A stretch of 64,000 bases of DNA from JAHEFT01 sp963700705 (GTDB lineage Bacteria > Pseudomonadota > Gammaproteobacteria > Xanthomonadales > SZUA-36), in contig CAVOYQ010000012.1 in assembly GCA_963700705.1 (NCBI GenBank), forward strand, positions 248,001 through 312,000. The letters run 5' to 3'. Position 1 is the stretch's first letter, and each line of letters opens with the position of its first letter. Position numbers and translations under genes: made by a program. The notes beneath the pieces were generated by a model. The model did not search any database, was not told the origin of the DNA, and was given only the letters and a program-made list of their open reading frames with translations. Below, piece by piece: positions 35,690 to 44,317 of the stretch.

Positions 35690-37555
35690 ATGCTGGGTAA
35701 GAAAATAGGCTTAAAGCTGACCTTTGGAGTGGTTTTGACGGCCCTCCTGGCGATCAGCATATTCGCCTGGTTCAATATCCAGTCCCAAAGCAGGAGCCTG
35801 CTGAACGAAGTGGAGCGGCATGCGCGTCAATTGAGCGATGCCGTCAAGTCCGACACCGAGTACGACATGCTGCGCAATGACCGGGACCGGATCCACGAGA
35901 GCATCCGCCGCATCGGCCAGCAGGAGAGTATTGATCGCGTCCGGGTTTTCAACAAATCGGGAGAAGTCATCTACTCCTCTGACCCGGTCGAGATCGGGAA
36001 AATGGTCGATAAGCAGGCTGAAAGCTGTTACCGGTGCCATTCGGCGGGAAAGCCGCTGGATCACCTGGAGATGCAGGCGCGGACGCGCATCTTCCGTCCC
36101 GACCAGGAGTCCTCGCGGCTGCTGGGCATCATCAACCCGATCTACAATTCCGAGACCTGCTGGACAGCAGCCTGCCACGCTCATCCGCGGGAGCAGACCG
36201 TGCTCGGCGTGCTGGACGTCACGATCCCCCTCACCGAGATCGACCGGAACATCCGGCGCAGTCAGCTGGCGATCATGATCCTTGCCGTCAGCGTCATCCT
36301 GGTCCTGAGCCTGATCGTCGGATTCATGGTCCGCTGGTGGATCGACCGGCCGGTCCAGGAACTCCTGGCGGGCATGAAACACGTGGCCGGCGGCAACCTG
36401 GCACACCGGGTGGAAGTGAAGAGGGATGACGAACTGGGCACGCTGGCCAGGTCCTTCAACAACATGACAGAGAACCTGGCCCAGGCCAGGCTACAGCTCT
36501 TTCAGTCGGACAAGCTCGCCTCCCTGGGCAGGCTGGCCGCCGGGGTGGCCCACGAAATCAACAATCCACTGACAGCCGTGCTTACCTACAGCAGCTACCT
36601 GCTGAAGCGATCGCAAGGCCAGTCCGAGATGCGGAACGACCTGAATGTGATCGTTTCCGAAACCATCCGCTGCCGGGAGATCGTCAAGAGCCTGTTGGAT
36701 TTCGCCCGGCAGACCGTCCCGAAAAAGCGCCAGGCTGATATCAACGAGATCATCGGCCGCGCCATTGCGGTGATTGAAAACCAGCTTTCCCTGGGCCGGG
36801 TAAAGCTGGTCATGGACCTCGATGCCGATCTGCCCAGGGTGACCGTGGACGCCAACCAGATCCAGCAGGTGTTCATCAATCTGCTGGTCAACGCGCTGGA
36901 TGCCATCGGCGAAGACAGCGGGTCGATAAAAGTGACCAGCAAGGCGATCAGGGTTGGCCCCGCCGGTACTCTTCAGATCAAACGCGCACAGTGTCCGAAG
37001 CGACATGACCTGGTTGACCGAAAAGTCCAGATCGACGGCAAACCGGCCATCGGCATGCGTTACCGGAAAGGCGATCTCAGCGGACTCATCTACCTCAATC
37101 CGATGTACGGTTCCGATGAGCATCACCTGCACGATATGCCCGCGTGGGGGGAAGGCATCGAACTGCAGTGTCCGGAATGCTCTAGGTCCCTGATCGCCGA
37201 AGGTGAAGTCTGTCCGAAGTGCGGCTCTCCGATCTATGCATTTGAAGTTCCACTGAAAGGCATGGTCCAGGGTTGTCTGCATGAAGGCTGCGGCTGGCAT
37301 CGCTGGGAGCAGGTCGATTCCTCCTGGAACGACGAATTCGTCGAAGTCCGCGTGCAGGACGACGGCTGCGGCATCCCCGAAGCACAAATTCCGAAACTGT
37401 TCGAACCCTTCGCAACCACCAAGGGCCAGAAGGGCACGGGGCTGGGCCTGGCCGTTACCTGGGGCATCGTGGATAACCACAATGGAACCATCGCGGTGGA
37501 AAGCAAGGTTGGCGTTGGAACGAGCTTTATCATCCGGATTCCGGTGAAATCATGA
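35690..37555 (+). CDS. Heme-binding sensor histidine kinase with zinc-ribbon insertion in its ATPase domain
   Basis: A 621-aa kinase. Transmembrane helix 1 is near residues 12-30. A periplasmic sensor contains CYRCH, a c-type heme site, and CWTAACH, a CX4CH variant. Helix 2 (MILAVSVILVLSLIVGFMV), HAMP, the H-box AAGVAHEINNPLTAV and the N-box NLLVNALDAIGED follow. About 115 residues are inserted between the N and G1 boxes, including two CxxC pairs (CPECSRS, CPKCGSP) and CLHEGCGWH, a zinc-ribbon pattern. The G1/G2 boxes VQDDGCGIPEAQIPKLF and KGTGLGLAV are intact. It likely senses redox state or a small ligand in the periplasm and signals to the adjacent regulators. Confidence 0.88.
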   Translation: MLGKKIGLKLTFGVVLTALLAISIFAWFNIQSQSRSLLNEVERHARQLSDAVKSDTEYDMLRNDRDRIHESIRRIGQQESIDRVRVFNKSGEVIYSSDPVEIGKMVDKQAESCYRCHSAGKPLDHLEMQARTRIFRPDQESSRLLGIINPIYNSETCWTAACHAHPREQTVLGVLDVTIPLTEIDRNIRRSQLAIMILAVSVILVLSLIVGFMVRWWIDRPVQELLAGMKHVAGGNLAHRVEVKRDDELGTLARSFNNMTENLAQARLQLFQSDKLASLGRLAAGVAHEINNPLTAVLTYSSYLLKRSQGQSEMRNDLNVIVSETIRCREIVKSLLDFARQTVPKKRQADINEIIGRAIAVIENQLSLGRVKLVMDLDADLPRVTVDANQIQQVFINLLVNALDAIGEDSGSIKVTSKAIRVGPAGTLQIKRAQCPKRHDLVDRKVQIDGKPAIGMRYRKGDLSGLIYLNPMYGSDEHHLHDMPAWGEGIELQCPECSRSLIAEGEVCPKCGSPIYAFEVPLKGMVQGCLHEGCGWHRWEQVDSSWNDEFVEVRVQDDGCGIPEAQIPKLFEPFATTKGQKGTGLGLAVTWGIVDNHNGTIAVESKVGVGTSFIIRIPVKS

Positions 37556-38339
37556 GCCACTGCAGGATATCCTGGTCATTGACGACGAAGTGACAGTCAC
37601 CCAGGCCGTCGTGAAGGTGTGCAGCGCGGAAGGGATGACCGTTTCCGCCGCGGATAGCGCCACCGAGGCGCTTCAATTCCTGGAAACCGGCAGGTTTCGC
37701 CTGGTGCTGTGCGACATCATGATGAGTGAACTCGACGGGTTCCAGTTCCTCGAGGAACTCGATCGCCGAGGCATCCAGACGCCCGTGGTCATGATGACGG
37801 GTTACTCGACCGTGGAAAACGCGGTAAAAAGCCTGACTTCGACAGGCGCCGTGGACTACATTTCAAAGCCGTTCACCGCCGATGAACTGCTCACGGTCAT
37901 CCGGCGCAGCCTGCGCGTCGCGACGCTGCTTGAAGAGTCCGAGTCGGCCGGCCTGCCAAGGCAAAACGCCATGAGTTATGTTCCCTGTCCGGCCAACTAC
38001 TACCGGCTGGCCTACGTCAGCTGGGTTTTGCTGGAAGACGAAGGAACCGCGCGTATCGGGGTCTGTGACCTGTTCCTGAAAGCGGTGGAGGGCATCCGGG
38101 AATTCGAACTGGCATTACCCGGGGAAGACCTGGTGCAGGGCATTCCCTGTGCGACTGCTACATCGCTGGACGGTTCCGCGCACGGCATCATCTGCCCGAT
38201 GGATGGAAAAATACTCGAGGTCAACGAGGAAGCGCGATCGAACCCCTCGCTGGTCGAGAAAGATCCTTATTTCAGAGGGTGGTTGTACCGGATATTGCCG
38301 CCAAACCCGGAGAATAATTTGCAGTGGCTGAGTTCATGA
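37552..38339 (+). CDS. Response regulator with GcvH-like domain (probable frameshift at start)
   Basis: The receiver reads ILVIDDEVTVTQAVVKV, Asp in LCDIMMSELDG, and Lys in ISKPFTADE. A C-terminal GcvH-like domain ends NPSLVEKDPYFRGWLYRI, the strongest GcvH match of the three paralogues, but the lipoyl Lys is absent (HGIICPMDGKI region). The ATG at 37552 overlaps the kinase stop by four bases, but it is one base out of frame with ILVIDDE. The first in-frame canonical start, GTG at 37590, would cut off the receiver's first strand. A missing base near 37558 is the simplest reading. Unlike its paralogues it has no membrane anchor. Confidence 0.75.
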
Positions 38340-38382
38340 AAACCGGAGCGCGCCGCTGTCGTTTAGGTTCAAGGAGATTTTG

Positions 38383-39546
38383 ATGAAGATCATTCTGTTA
38401 ACGATTGTATTGCCCACGCTGATCCTGTTCTTCTTTCTGAACCTGGCGGCAAGGGAATGGTCTCTCAGGATCCAGCAAAAAAGAAGACGGGCTGAGCGCG
38501 AGGATGCACTGGCTGAGAGCCTGCGGCTTGATTTCACCCGTGAGTCGAAAACGCTGAAGCGCGTCGACGTGGAGGAACCGGCGGCCCGCATCCTGTGCGT
38601 GGACGACGAGGAAATCATACTCGACAGCCTGCGCAAGATTCTCGTGCTGGACGGATACAGCGTCGACACCGTCGAGACGGGACAGGAGGCGCTCGGACTG
38701 GTCCAGGTGCGCGACTACGACTTCGTCTTTACCGACCTGAAAATGCCGGCCATGTCCGGTACCGATGTCGCCAAGTCCGTCAAGCATCTGCGTCCGGATG
38801 TCGATGTCGTCATCATCACCGGTTTCGCCACCGTGGAATCCGCGGTCGAATGCATGAAGCACGGAGCGCTGGATTACATCGAAAAACCCTTCACCGAGGA
38901 TGAGCTGAGGCTGTTCGTCAAACGGGCCCTGATCAAGCGTCGCGACAGGATCCAGAAGCAGCTGAAACCCGGTGTTCACATCATGGATCCGGCGGAAACG
39001 GACCAGGATCCCGTTGCAGAATTCTCGATCCCGGGCGGCGTCCACGTCTCGGCAGGGCATTGTTGGGTAAGCCTTGCAGAAGACGGTAACGCAAGGGTCG
39101 GCCTCGATGATTTCGCCAGGAAGTTACTGGGTAGCGTTGATTCCATCAATTTTCCCAGCGTCGGCATGTCGGTGAAGGCCGGCAATCCCCTGTTCAGGGT
39201 GAACCAGGGCTCCCGTAAAGCGCCATTTAACGCTCCGCTGAGCGGCAAAGTCGTGATGATCAACGAGGCGTTGGGAAGAAACTGCGCAAAGCTCGAAGAC
39301 ACGCCGTACGGCAGAAACTGGGTCTGCGTGATCGAAGGCAGTGACCTGGACGCAGAATTGCCCCTATTGAAGATCGGAAAGTCTGCCGTCACGCTTTTCC
39401 AGGAAGATATCGACCGTTTCCAGGCATTCTTCCAGAAATCGAAGGGTCTCGAGGAATCCGGTTCCGGTTCTCTTTTTATCGGGATGATTGAAAAGCTGGA
39501 TGACGCCGGTTGGGAAAAGGCAACGAAAGAGTTTTTCGGGCGCTGA
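38383..39546 (+). CDS. Membrane-anchored response regulator with GcvH-like domain
   Basis: A 387-aa intact version of the 31606 gene. One N-terminal transmembrane helix (LLTIVLPTLILFFFLNLAA), a charged coil, a receiver (CVDDEEIILDS, Asp in FTDLKMPAMSG, Lys in IEKPFTEDE), then a GcvH-like domain (LAEDGNARVGLDDFARKLL, APLSGKVVMINEA) and a helical tail. The Lys lipoylated in GcvH is missing. AAGGAG precedes the ATG. A membrane-tethered receiver without a DNA-binding output suggests direct control of the redox complex rather than transcription. Confidence 0.85.
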   Translation: MKIILLTIVLPTLILFFFLNLAAREWSLRIQQKRRRAEREDALAESLRLDFTRESKTLKRVDVEEPAARILCVDDEEIILDSLRKILVLDGYSVDTVETGQEALGLVQVRDYDFVFTDLKMPAMSGTDVAKSVKHLRPDVDVVIITGFATVESAVECMKHGALDYIEKPFTEDELRLFVKRALIKRRDRIQKQLKPGVHIMDPAETDQDPVAEFSIPGGVHVSAGHCWVSLAEDGNARVGLDDFARKLLGSVDSINFPSVGMSVKAGNPLFRVNQGSRKAPFNAPLSGKVVMINEALGRNCAKLEDTPYGRNWVCVIEGSDLDAELPLLKIGKSAVTLFQEDIDRFQAFFQKSKGLEESGSGSLFIGMIEKLDDAGWEKATKEFFGR

Positions 39547-40113
39547 AGAAGACCGACTCTTATTCCAACGAAGTTGTATTCACGACGGAACGTCCTTCGC
39601 CGAACCGTTGGCTGAGAGCGACAGGCTTCTTTCCAGGACACACGCGCGACGGCATTCTGTGAGCGCTTCTTCGGCTTCGCCGAAATCGCACTCCCGCCAT
39701 TGCCTGCGCTACAAGTACTTCCCTGTAGGCTCGAATGCGTCATGGCCCAGGCCAGCCTCTCGACCGGTGCCCGGTCTGACCTTCTCCCTGACGCATACGG
39801 TCCTGAAAGAAGCCTGTCACTCTTTCCGGCTCGTGTTGCCCTTCGAATGGAAATAGCTTGTTATGAGCTTAGACAAACCCTATGCCTCATGCCTTTTTGA
39901 TTTAGCAGGTTTGACTATCCGTTTGGCACGAGCCAGTTCGGAGTGAGGGGCCTATTTTCAGGACCCTTTGAAACAGGATGTTTCAAGAGGAGGCCCCAGG
40001 GAAGGGTTTATGCCGTGTCCTGAAAATAGGCCCCTGCTTCGGACTGGCGCGCTGGAAAATAGGTGCGAGCTAACTGTTTTCCAATTGCTGGAATTCGCAA
40101 ATTCCCGCCAAAG
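39547..40113. other. 567-base gap without a convincing gene
   Basis: Only short, compositionally odd open frames occur (for example 39700-39900 on the plus strand); none has a ribosome site with recognisable protein sequence. The right half holds the inverted repeat listed separately. The left half (39560-39860) may be a decayed gene or a mobile-element relic; nothing more can be supported. Confidence 0.5.
39933..40049. repeat. Large imperfect inverted repeat with nested hairpin
   Basis: Arms at 39933-39965 and 40018-40049 pair over about 32 bases, including the perfect 18-base core GGGGCCTATTTTCAGGAC / GTCCTGAAAATAGGCCCC. The 52-base middle contains a second hairpin, TTGAAAC...GTTTCAA (39970-39988). 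The whole could fold into one long branched stem. It may be a structured RNA, a recombination site, or a mobile-element remnant. Confidence 0.6.
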
Positions 40114-41154
40114 CTAGTGCAGCGGTTGTTCGTACCAGGACTTGCTGCGGTTGACGATGTAGACGACCGACAGCATGACCGGCACTTCGACCAGTACGCC
40201 GACCACGGTGGCCAGCGCGGCGCCGGACTGCAGGCCGAACAAGCTGATCGCCGCAGCCACGGCCAGCTCGAAAAAATTACTTGCGCCGATCAAGGCGGAT
40301 GGCGCCGCCACGCAGTGCTCCACGCCCAGCCGGCGGTTCAGCAAATAGGCCAGCCCGGAGTTGAAGTACACCTGGATCAGGATGGGAATCGCCAGCAGCA
40401 GGATCACCAGCGGCTTGTCGATGATCTGCTTGCCCTGGAAACCGAACAACAACACCAGGGTGATCAGCAATGCGGAAAGGGAGACCGGGTGCATCCTGTC
40501 GAGCACGCGCTTCAACCTGTTCTCGCCGTTTTCTCCCCGCACCAGGCGAGAGCGCCAGATGCCGGCAGCGATCACCGGCAGCACAATGTACAGCACGACA
40601 GAGAGGAACAGGGTGTCCCACGGTACATGGATCGAGGAAATTCCCAGCAACAGCGCAACGATTGGTGCGAAAGCAAAAACCATGATCACGTCGTTCAGGG
40701 CGACTTGTGAAAGCGTGAATCCCGGGTGACCGTCACTGAGGTTACTCCAGACAAACACCATGGCGGTGCACGGCGCCGCAGCCAACAGGATCAGCCCGGC
40801 AATATAGCTGTCCAGTTGTTCGGCGGGCAGCCATTCAGCAAACAGGTTGCGGATGAAAAGCCAGGCCAGCAGGGCCATGGAAAAAGGCTTAACGGCCCAG
40901 TTGATGAACAGCGTCACGCCAACGCCCTTCCAATGCTTCCTGACCTGCGCGAGGGAATGAAAATCGATCTTCAGTAGCATCGGCAGGATCATCAGCCAGA
41001 TCAAAACGGCCACCGGCAGATTGACGCGGGCAATTTCCATCGACCCGAGGATTTCGAACCAGCCGGGTAAAAACCGGCCGAGCAGAATCCCCGCCACGAT
41101 GCAAAGGGCTACCCAGAGACTCAGAAAACGTTCAAAAAACGGCACGGTTGACAA
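40114..41154 (-). CDS. arsB: Arsenite efflux transporter, ACR3 family
   Basis: A 346-aa membrane protein of ten helices. The family hallmark cysteine lies in AAPCTAMVFVWSNL, with the FTLSQVALNDVIMVFAFAPI and ASNFFELAVAAAISLFG motifs of ACR3 permeases. It exports As(III), probably as arsenite/H+ exchange. The start appears to be a TTG at 41154, since the nearby ATG is out of frame. It follows the nqr operon on the same strand, and the matching arsenate reductase lies on the far side of nqr (48.4-48.8 kb). Confidence 0.88.
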   Translation of the reverse strand: MSTVPFFERFLSLWVALCIVAGILLGRFLPGWFEILGSMEIARVNLPVAVLIWLMILPMLLKIDFHSLAQVRKHWKGVGVTLFINWAVKPFSMALLAWLFIRNLFAEWLPAEQLDSYIAGLILLAAAPCTAMVFVWSNLSDGHPGFTLSQVALNDVIMVFAFAPIVALLLGISSIHVPWDTLFLSVVLYIVLPVIAAGIWRSRLVRGENGENRLKRVLDRMHPVSLSALLITLVLLFGFQGKQIIDKPLVILLLAIPILIQVYFNSGLAYLLNRRLGVEHCVAAPSALIGASNFFELAVAAAISLFGLQSGAALATVVGVLVEVPVMLSVVYIVNRSKSWYEQPLH

Positions 41155-41221
41155 CCCTCATTTCCTGGCCGGCGCCAGGGAGTAACCATATTCTATGGCG
41201 AATATGACGGTTTCGGGTAAA

Positions 41222-41815
41222 TCAACCCGGATAGAACTCGGCAAGGGCGCGCATCACGTCCCAACGGGCTATCACGCCCACCAACCGCCCGTTATCAACC
41301 ACGGGATACCGCTGGAAGCGGCCGTTGATGAACATTTCAGCCATGGTCAGAATGCTCTTGTCCGGGCTGACGTATTCCGGATCGGGGCTCATGTGTTTTT
41401 TCACCTGCCCGCCGGGCTCACCGTGGTAATAACCCTGCAGGGCCACTTGCATGCAGTCCCGCTCGGTCAGGATGCCGACCAGCCGGCCATGCCTGTCCAA
41501 TACCGGGGCCCCTGAAATATCTTTCTTTATCAGCAGTTGCATCGCCCGCAATACATCCATGTCAGGGTCCAGCGTCAAAAAATCCCTCTGCATGTAGTCC
41601 TGAATCTGCATCGATCTCTTCATGAGGATTCTCCCTCCGCATTCTTTAGCGACCGGCCTGTGCCGGTCTTTGTTTGGACAGCCCGCGCAGCGTGGCGCAC
41701 CGGCCGGCTTGCTTCCACAGCCTCCGCTGAAAGGCTTTCCTGAGAACAACAGGCCGAAACTCATCGCCAGGCAACACATACCAACAATGATCAGTGTTCC
41801 CAGGAATATGCCCAT
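41222..41815 (-). CDS. nqrM: NqrM-like maturation factor in one frame with a CBS-pair protein
   Basis: The first ~50 residues (MGIFLGTLIIVGMCCLAMSFG helix, then KPFSGGCGSKP and CAGCPNK) match NqrM, the small Cys-rich protein that helps insert the Fe centre of NqrD/E. The same frame continues, without a stop, into a 133-aa double CBS protein (MKRSMQIQDYMQRDFLTLD, GAPVLDRHGRLVGILTERD, YPVVDNGRLVGVIARWDV). The CBS part has its own ATG at 41623 with GGAGGGAG upstream, and a one-base shift would create a stop after about residue 56, so two separate genes joined by an indel are as likely as a fusion. CBS pairs bind adenine nucleotides. Confidence 0.7.
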   Translation of the reverse strand: MGIFLGTLIIVGMCCLAMSFGLLFSGKPFSGGCGSKPAGAPRCAGCPNKDRHRPVAKECGGRILMKRSMQIQDYMQRDFLTLDPDMDVLRAMQLLIKKDISGAPVLDRHGRLVGILTERDCMQVALQGYYHGEPGGQVKKHMSPDPEYVSPDKSILTMAEMFINGRFQRYPVVDNGRLVGVIARWDVMRALAEFYPG

Positions 41816-41819
41816 CACA

Positions 41820-43043
41820 CTATTCTCCGAAATCGTCGAACAACACGTTTTCTTTTTCGACGCCCAGGTCCTCCAGCAGACGGGTGACCGCAGCGTTCAT
41901 CATCGGGGGGCCGCACAGGTAGTATTCACAGTCCTCCGGCGCCGGGTGATCCTTGAGGTAATTTTCATACAGCACGGTGTGAATAAAACCGACCAGCCCG
42001 GTCCAGTTGTCTTCGGGTAAGGGGTCGGACAGGGCCAGGTGCCAGCTGAAATTTTCATGTTTGGCGGCCAGTTCATCAAATTCTTCCTGGTAGAACGCCT
42101 CGCGCAGACTGCGTGCACCGTACCAGAATGATATTTTACGCTTGCTGTTGAGCCGCTTGAGCTGGTCGAAAATATGCGAGCGCATCGGCGCCATGCCGGC
42201 GCCTCCCCCGATGAAAACCATCTCGTTGCCGGTTTCTCTCGCCAGGAATTCACCGTAAGGCCCGGAAACCATGACCTTGTCACCCGGTTTGAGGTTGAAG
42301 ATAAAAGAGGACATCACGCCGGTCGGCACCTTGCCTTGCAGCTGCGGCGGCGGGGTCGCGATGCGGACGTTGAGCATGATGATGTCTTTTTCTTCGGGGT
42401 AACTCGCCATCGAGTACGCCCGCATGGTGGGTTCCGTGACTTTTGATTCCAACTTCAAAAGGTCATATTTAACCCAGTCCTCGAGGTATTTTTCGCCGAT
42501 GTCGAAGCTCGAGTAACTCAGCTGATGCGGTGGACACTCAATCTGGATGTATCCGCCGGCCTTGAAATCGATCAGCTCACCGGGAGGCAGCTCGAGCACC
42601 AGCTCCTTGATGAAGGTCGCAACGTTGTCGTTTGAGCGAACCGTGCACTCCCACTTTTTAACGCCGAAAATGTCTTCGGGAACATGGATGTCCATGTCCT
42701 GGGTCACCACGACCTGGCAGGCCAGCCGCTCACCCTCGGCGGCTTCCTTTTTCGAGATCAGCGATGCTTCAGTCGGCAGCAGGGAACCGCCTCCGCTTTT
42801 GACTTTGACCCGGCATTGACCACAGGTTCCGCCTCCGCCGCAGGCCGAGGGCACGAAAACCTCCGCATCGGCCAGTATGCCAATCAAACGACCGCCGGCA
42901 GAGGCTTTGATGTCGCGTTTTCCGTTTACCTTGAGAATGATGTCGCCTTGCGGCACCAGCCGGGACCGGGCCCAGAGGATCGACAGCACCAGCAACAGGA
43001 GGAGCGAGGTAAAGACGATCACGCTGTAGAGAATTTCCTGCAT
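41820..43043 (-). CDS. nqrF: Na+-translocating NADH:quinone reductase subunit F
   Basis: A 407-aa protein with one N-terminal transmembrane helix, a plant-type [2Fe-2S] ferredoxin domain (CGGGGTCGQCRVKV with the fourth Cys in LACQV), an FAD-binding domain (RAYSMASYPEE) and an NADH-binding domain (VFIGGGAGMAPMRSHI, YYLCGPPMMN, C-terminal FDDFGE). It oxidises NADH on the cytoplasmic side and is the entry point of the Na+ pump. It ends the six-gene nqr set and is followed by the NqrM-like gene. Confidence 0.95.
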   Translation of the reverse strand: MQEILYSVIVFTSLLLLLVLSILWARSRLVPQGDIILKVNGKRDIKASAGGRLIGILADAEVFVPSACGGGGTCGQCRVKVKSGGGSLLPTEASLISKKEAAEGERLACQVVVTQDMDIHVPEDIFGVKKWECTVRSNDNVATFIKELVLELPPGELIDFKAGGYIQIECPPHQLSYSSFDIGEKYLEDWVKYDLLKLESKVTEPTMRAYSMASYPEEKDIIMLNVRIATPPPQLQGKVPTGVMSSFIFNLKPGDKVMVSGPYGEFLARETGNEMVFIGGGAGMAPMRSHIFDQLKRLNSKRKISFWYGARSLREAFYQEEFDELAAKHENFSWHLALSDPLPEDNWTGLVGFIHTVLYENYLKDHPAPEDCEYYLCGPPMMNAAVTRLLEDLGVEKENVLFDDFGE

Positions 43044-43052
43044 CAGGGTGTC

Positions 43053-43661
43053 CTAGAAAGCCAGTCCGGCAATGCCCATAAAGGCCAGGGAAATCAGCCC
43101 GGTGGTAACAAACGCGATACCGAGACCCTCCAGGCCCTTCGGAATATCGCTGTATTTCATTTTTTCCCGGAGACCGGCCAGCATGATGATCGCCAGTGCC
43201 CAGCCAACGCCGGCGCCCAGGCCGTACGCAATACTGTCGGTAAACCCGAGGTCACGCTGCACCATGAACAGCGACGCTCCGAGAATGGCGCAATTGACGG
43301 TGAGCAGGGGCAGGAATATGCCCAGCGTGTTGTAGAGCGCCGGGAAGAACCGGTTCAGAACCATTTCCAGGATCTGGATCATCGCGGCGATCACGGCGAT
43401 CTGGGTAAGCAGGCCCAGGTAGCTGAAATCCATTTGCCCCAGGCCGGCCCAGCCGAGTGCGCCGTCACGCAGCACGAAGTTGTACAGGATGTTGTTGACC
43501 GGCACGCTGATGGCTTCCACCACGATGATCGCTATGCCCAGGCCAATGGTGGTCTTGACCTTCCTGGACACGGCCAGGAAAGTACACATTCCCAGGAAGT
43601 ACGCCAGGGCGAGATTTTCCAGGAATACCGAGCGGAAGAAGACTTCGAAAAAACTACTCAT
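43053..43661 (-). CDS. nqrE: Na+-translocating NADH:quinone reductase subunit E
   Basis: A 202-aa protein with six transmembrane helices. The start FFRSVFLENLALAYFLGMCTFLAVSRK contains one of the conserved Cys residues that, with NqrD, ligand the intramembrane iron centre; the second is in VNCAILGASLF. It is homologous to RnfA. The gene is contiguous with nqrD, sharing one base. Confidence 0.95.
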   Translation of the reverse strand: MSSFFEVFFRSVFLENLALAYFLGMCTFLAVSRKVKTTIGLGIAIIVVEAISVPVNNILYNFVLRDGALGWAGLGQMDFSYLGLLTQIAVIAAMIQILEMVLNRFFPALYNTLGIFLPLLTVNCAILGASLFMVQRDLGFTDSIAYGLGAGVGWALAIIMLAGLREKMKYSDIPKGLEGLGIAFVTTGLISLAFMGIAGLAF

Positions 43662-44317
43662 CAGCGTCTCTCCTTATCCGGTGCGGGAGCGGGTTTGAAA
43701 TCAGCTTTCTCCGCTTGCTCCGGTTTCCAGGCGCGGATACCCCAAACCAGGAAACCGATGATAAAGAACGCACTCGGCGGCAGCAGCAACATGGCGTTGG
43801 GTTCATACCAGCCACCCTCGTGAACCAGTTGAAGAATCCGGTGGCCCATCAGCGATCCGTTGCCCAGCAACTCCCGGATAACCGCCACGATAACCAGGAT
43901 GATGCTGTAGCCCAGCCCATTGCCCAGCGCGTCCAGGATGCTGGTTCCGACACCGTTCTTCATGGCGCAGGCTTCCGCCCTTCCCAGCACGATGCAGTTG
44001 GTCACGATCAACGCGACATAGACACTCAATGTCTTGGCCGCATCGGGCAGATAGGCCGTCAGAATCTGGTCTATGACCGCCACTGCTGATGCGATGATGG
44101 TGATTTGAACGATCAGGCGAACGCTCGACGGCAGGTGTTTGCGGATCAGGCTGATCACCACGTTCGTCATGACCAGGACGGCTGTCAGGGACACGCTCAT
44201 GATCAAGGATGAAGTCAGCGAGTTGGTGATGGCCAGTGCGGAACAGATGCCCAGGACATGCAAAGTGATCGGGTTTTCCGCCAACAGTGGCTTGATGAAT
44301 GTGTCTTTCGTAGCCAT
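43661..44317 (-). CDS. nqrD: Na+-translocating NADH:quinone reductase subunit D
   Basis: A 218-aa membrane protein related to RnfE. Conserved Cys-bearing helices are LHVLGICSALAITNSL and IVTNCIVLGRAEACAMKNG, and together with NqrE they hold the Fe centre midway in the membrane. The C-terminal tail is longer and more charged than usual (KPEQAEKADFKPAPAPDKERR). It is one base from nqrC and overlaps nqrE by one base. Confidence 0.95.
   Translation of the reverse strand: MATKDTFIKPLLAENPITLHVLGICSALAITNSLTSSLIMSVSLTAVLVMTNVVISLIRKHLPSSVRLIVQITIIASAVAVIDQILTAYLPDAAKTLSVYVALIVTNCIVLGRAEACAMKNGVGTSILDALGNGLGYSIILVIVAVIRELLGNGSLMGHRILQLVHEGGWYEPNAMLLLPPSAFFIIGFLVWGIRAWKPEQAEKADFKPAPAPDKERR

Noticed and set aside
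39700..39900. Plus-strand frame in the 39.5-40.1 kb gap
   Set aside because: Short, atypical composition, no ribosome site, no similarity that I recognise.
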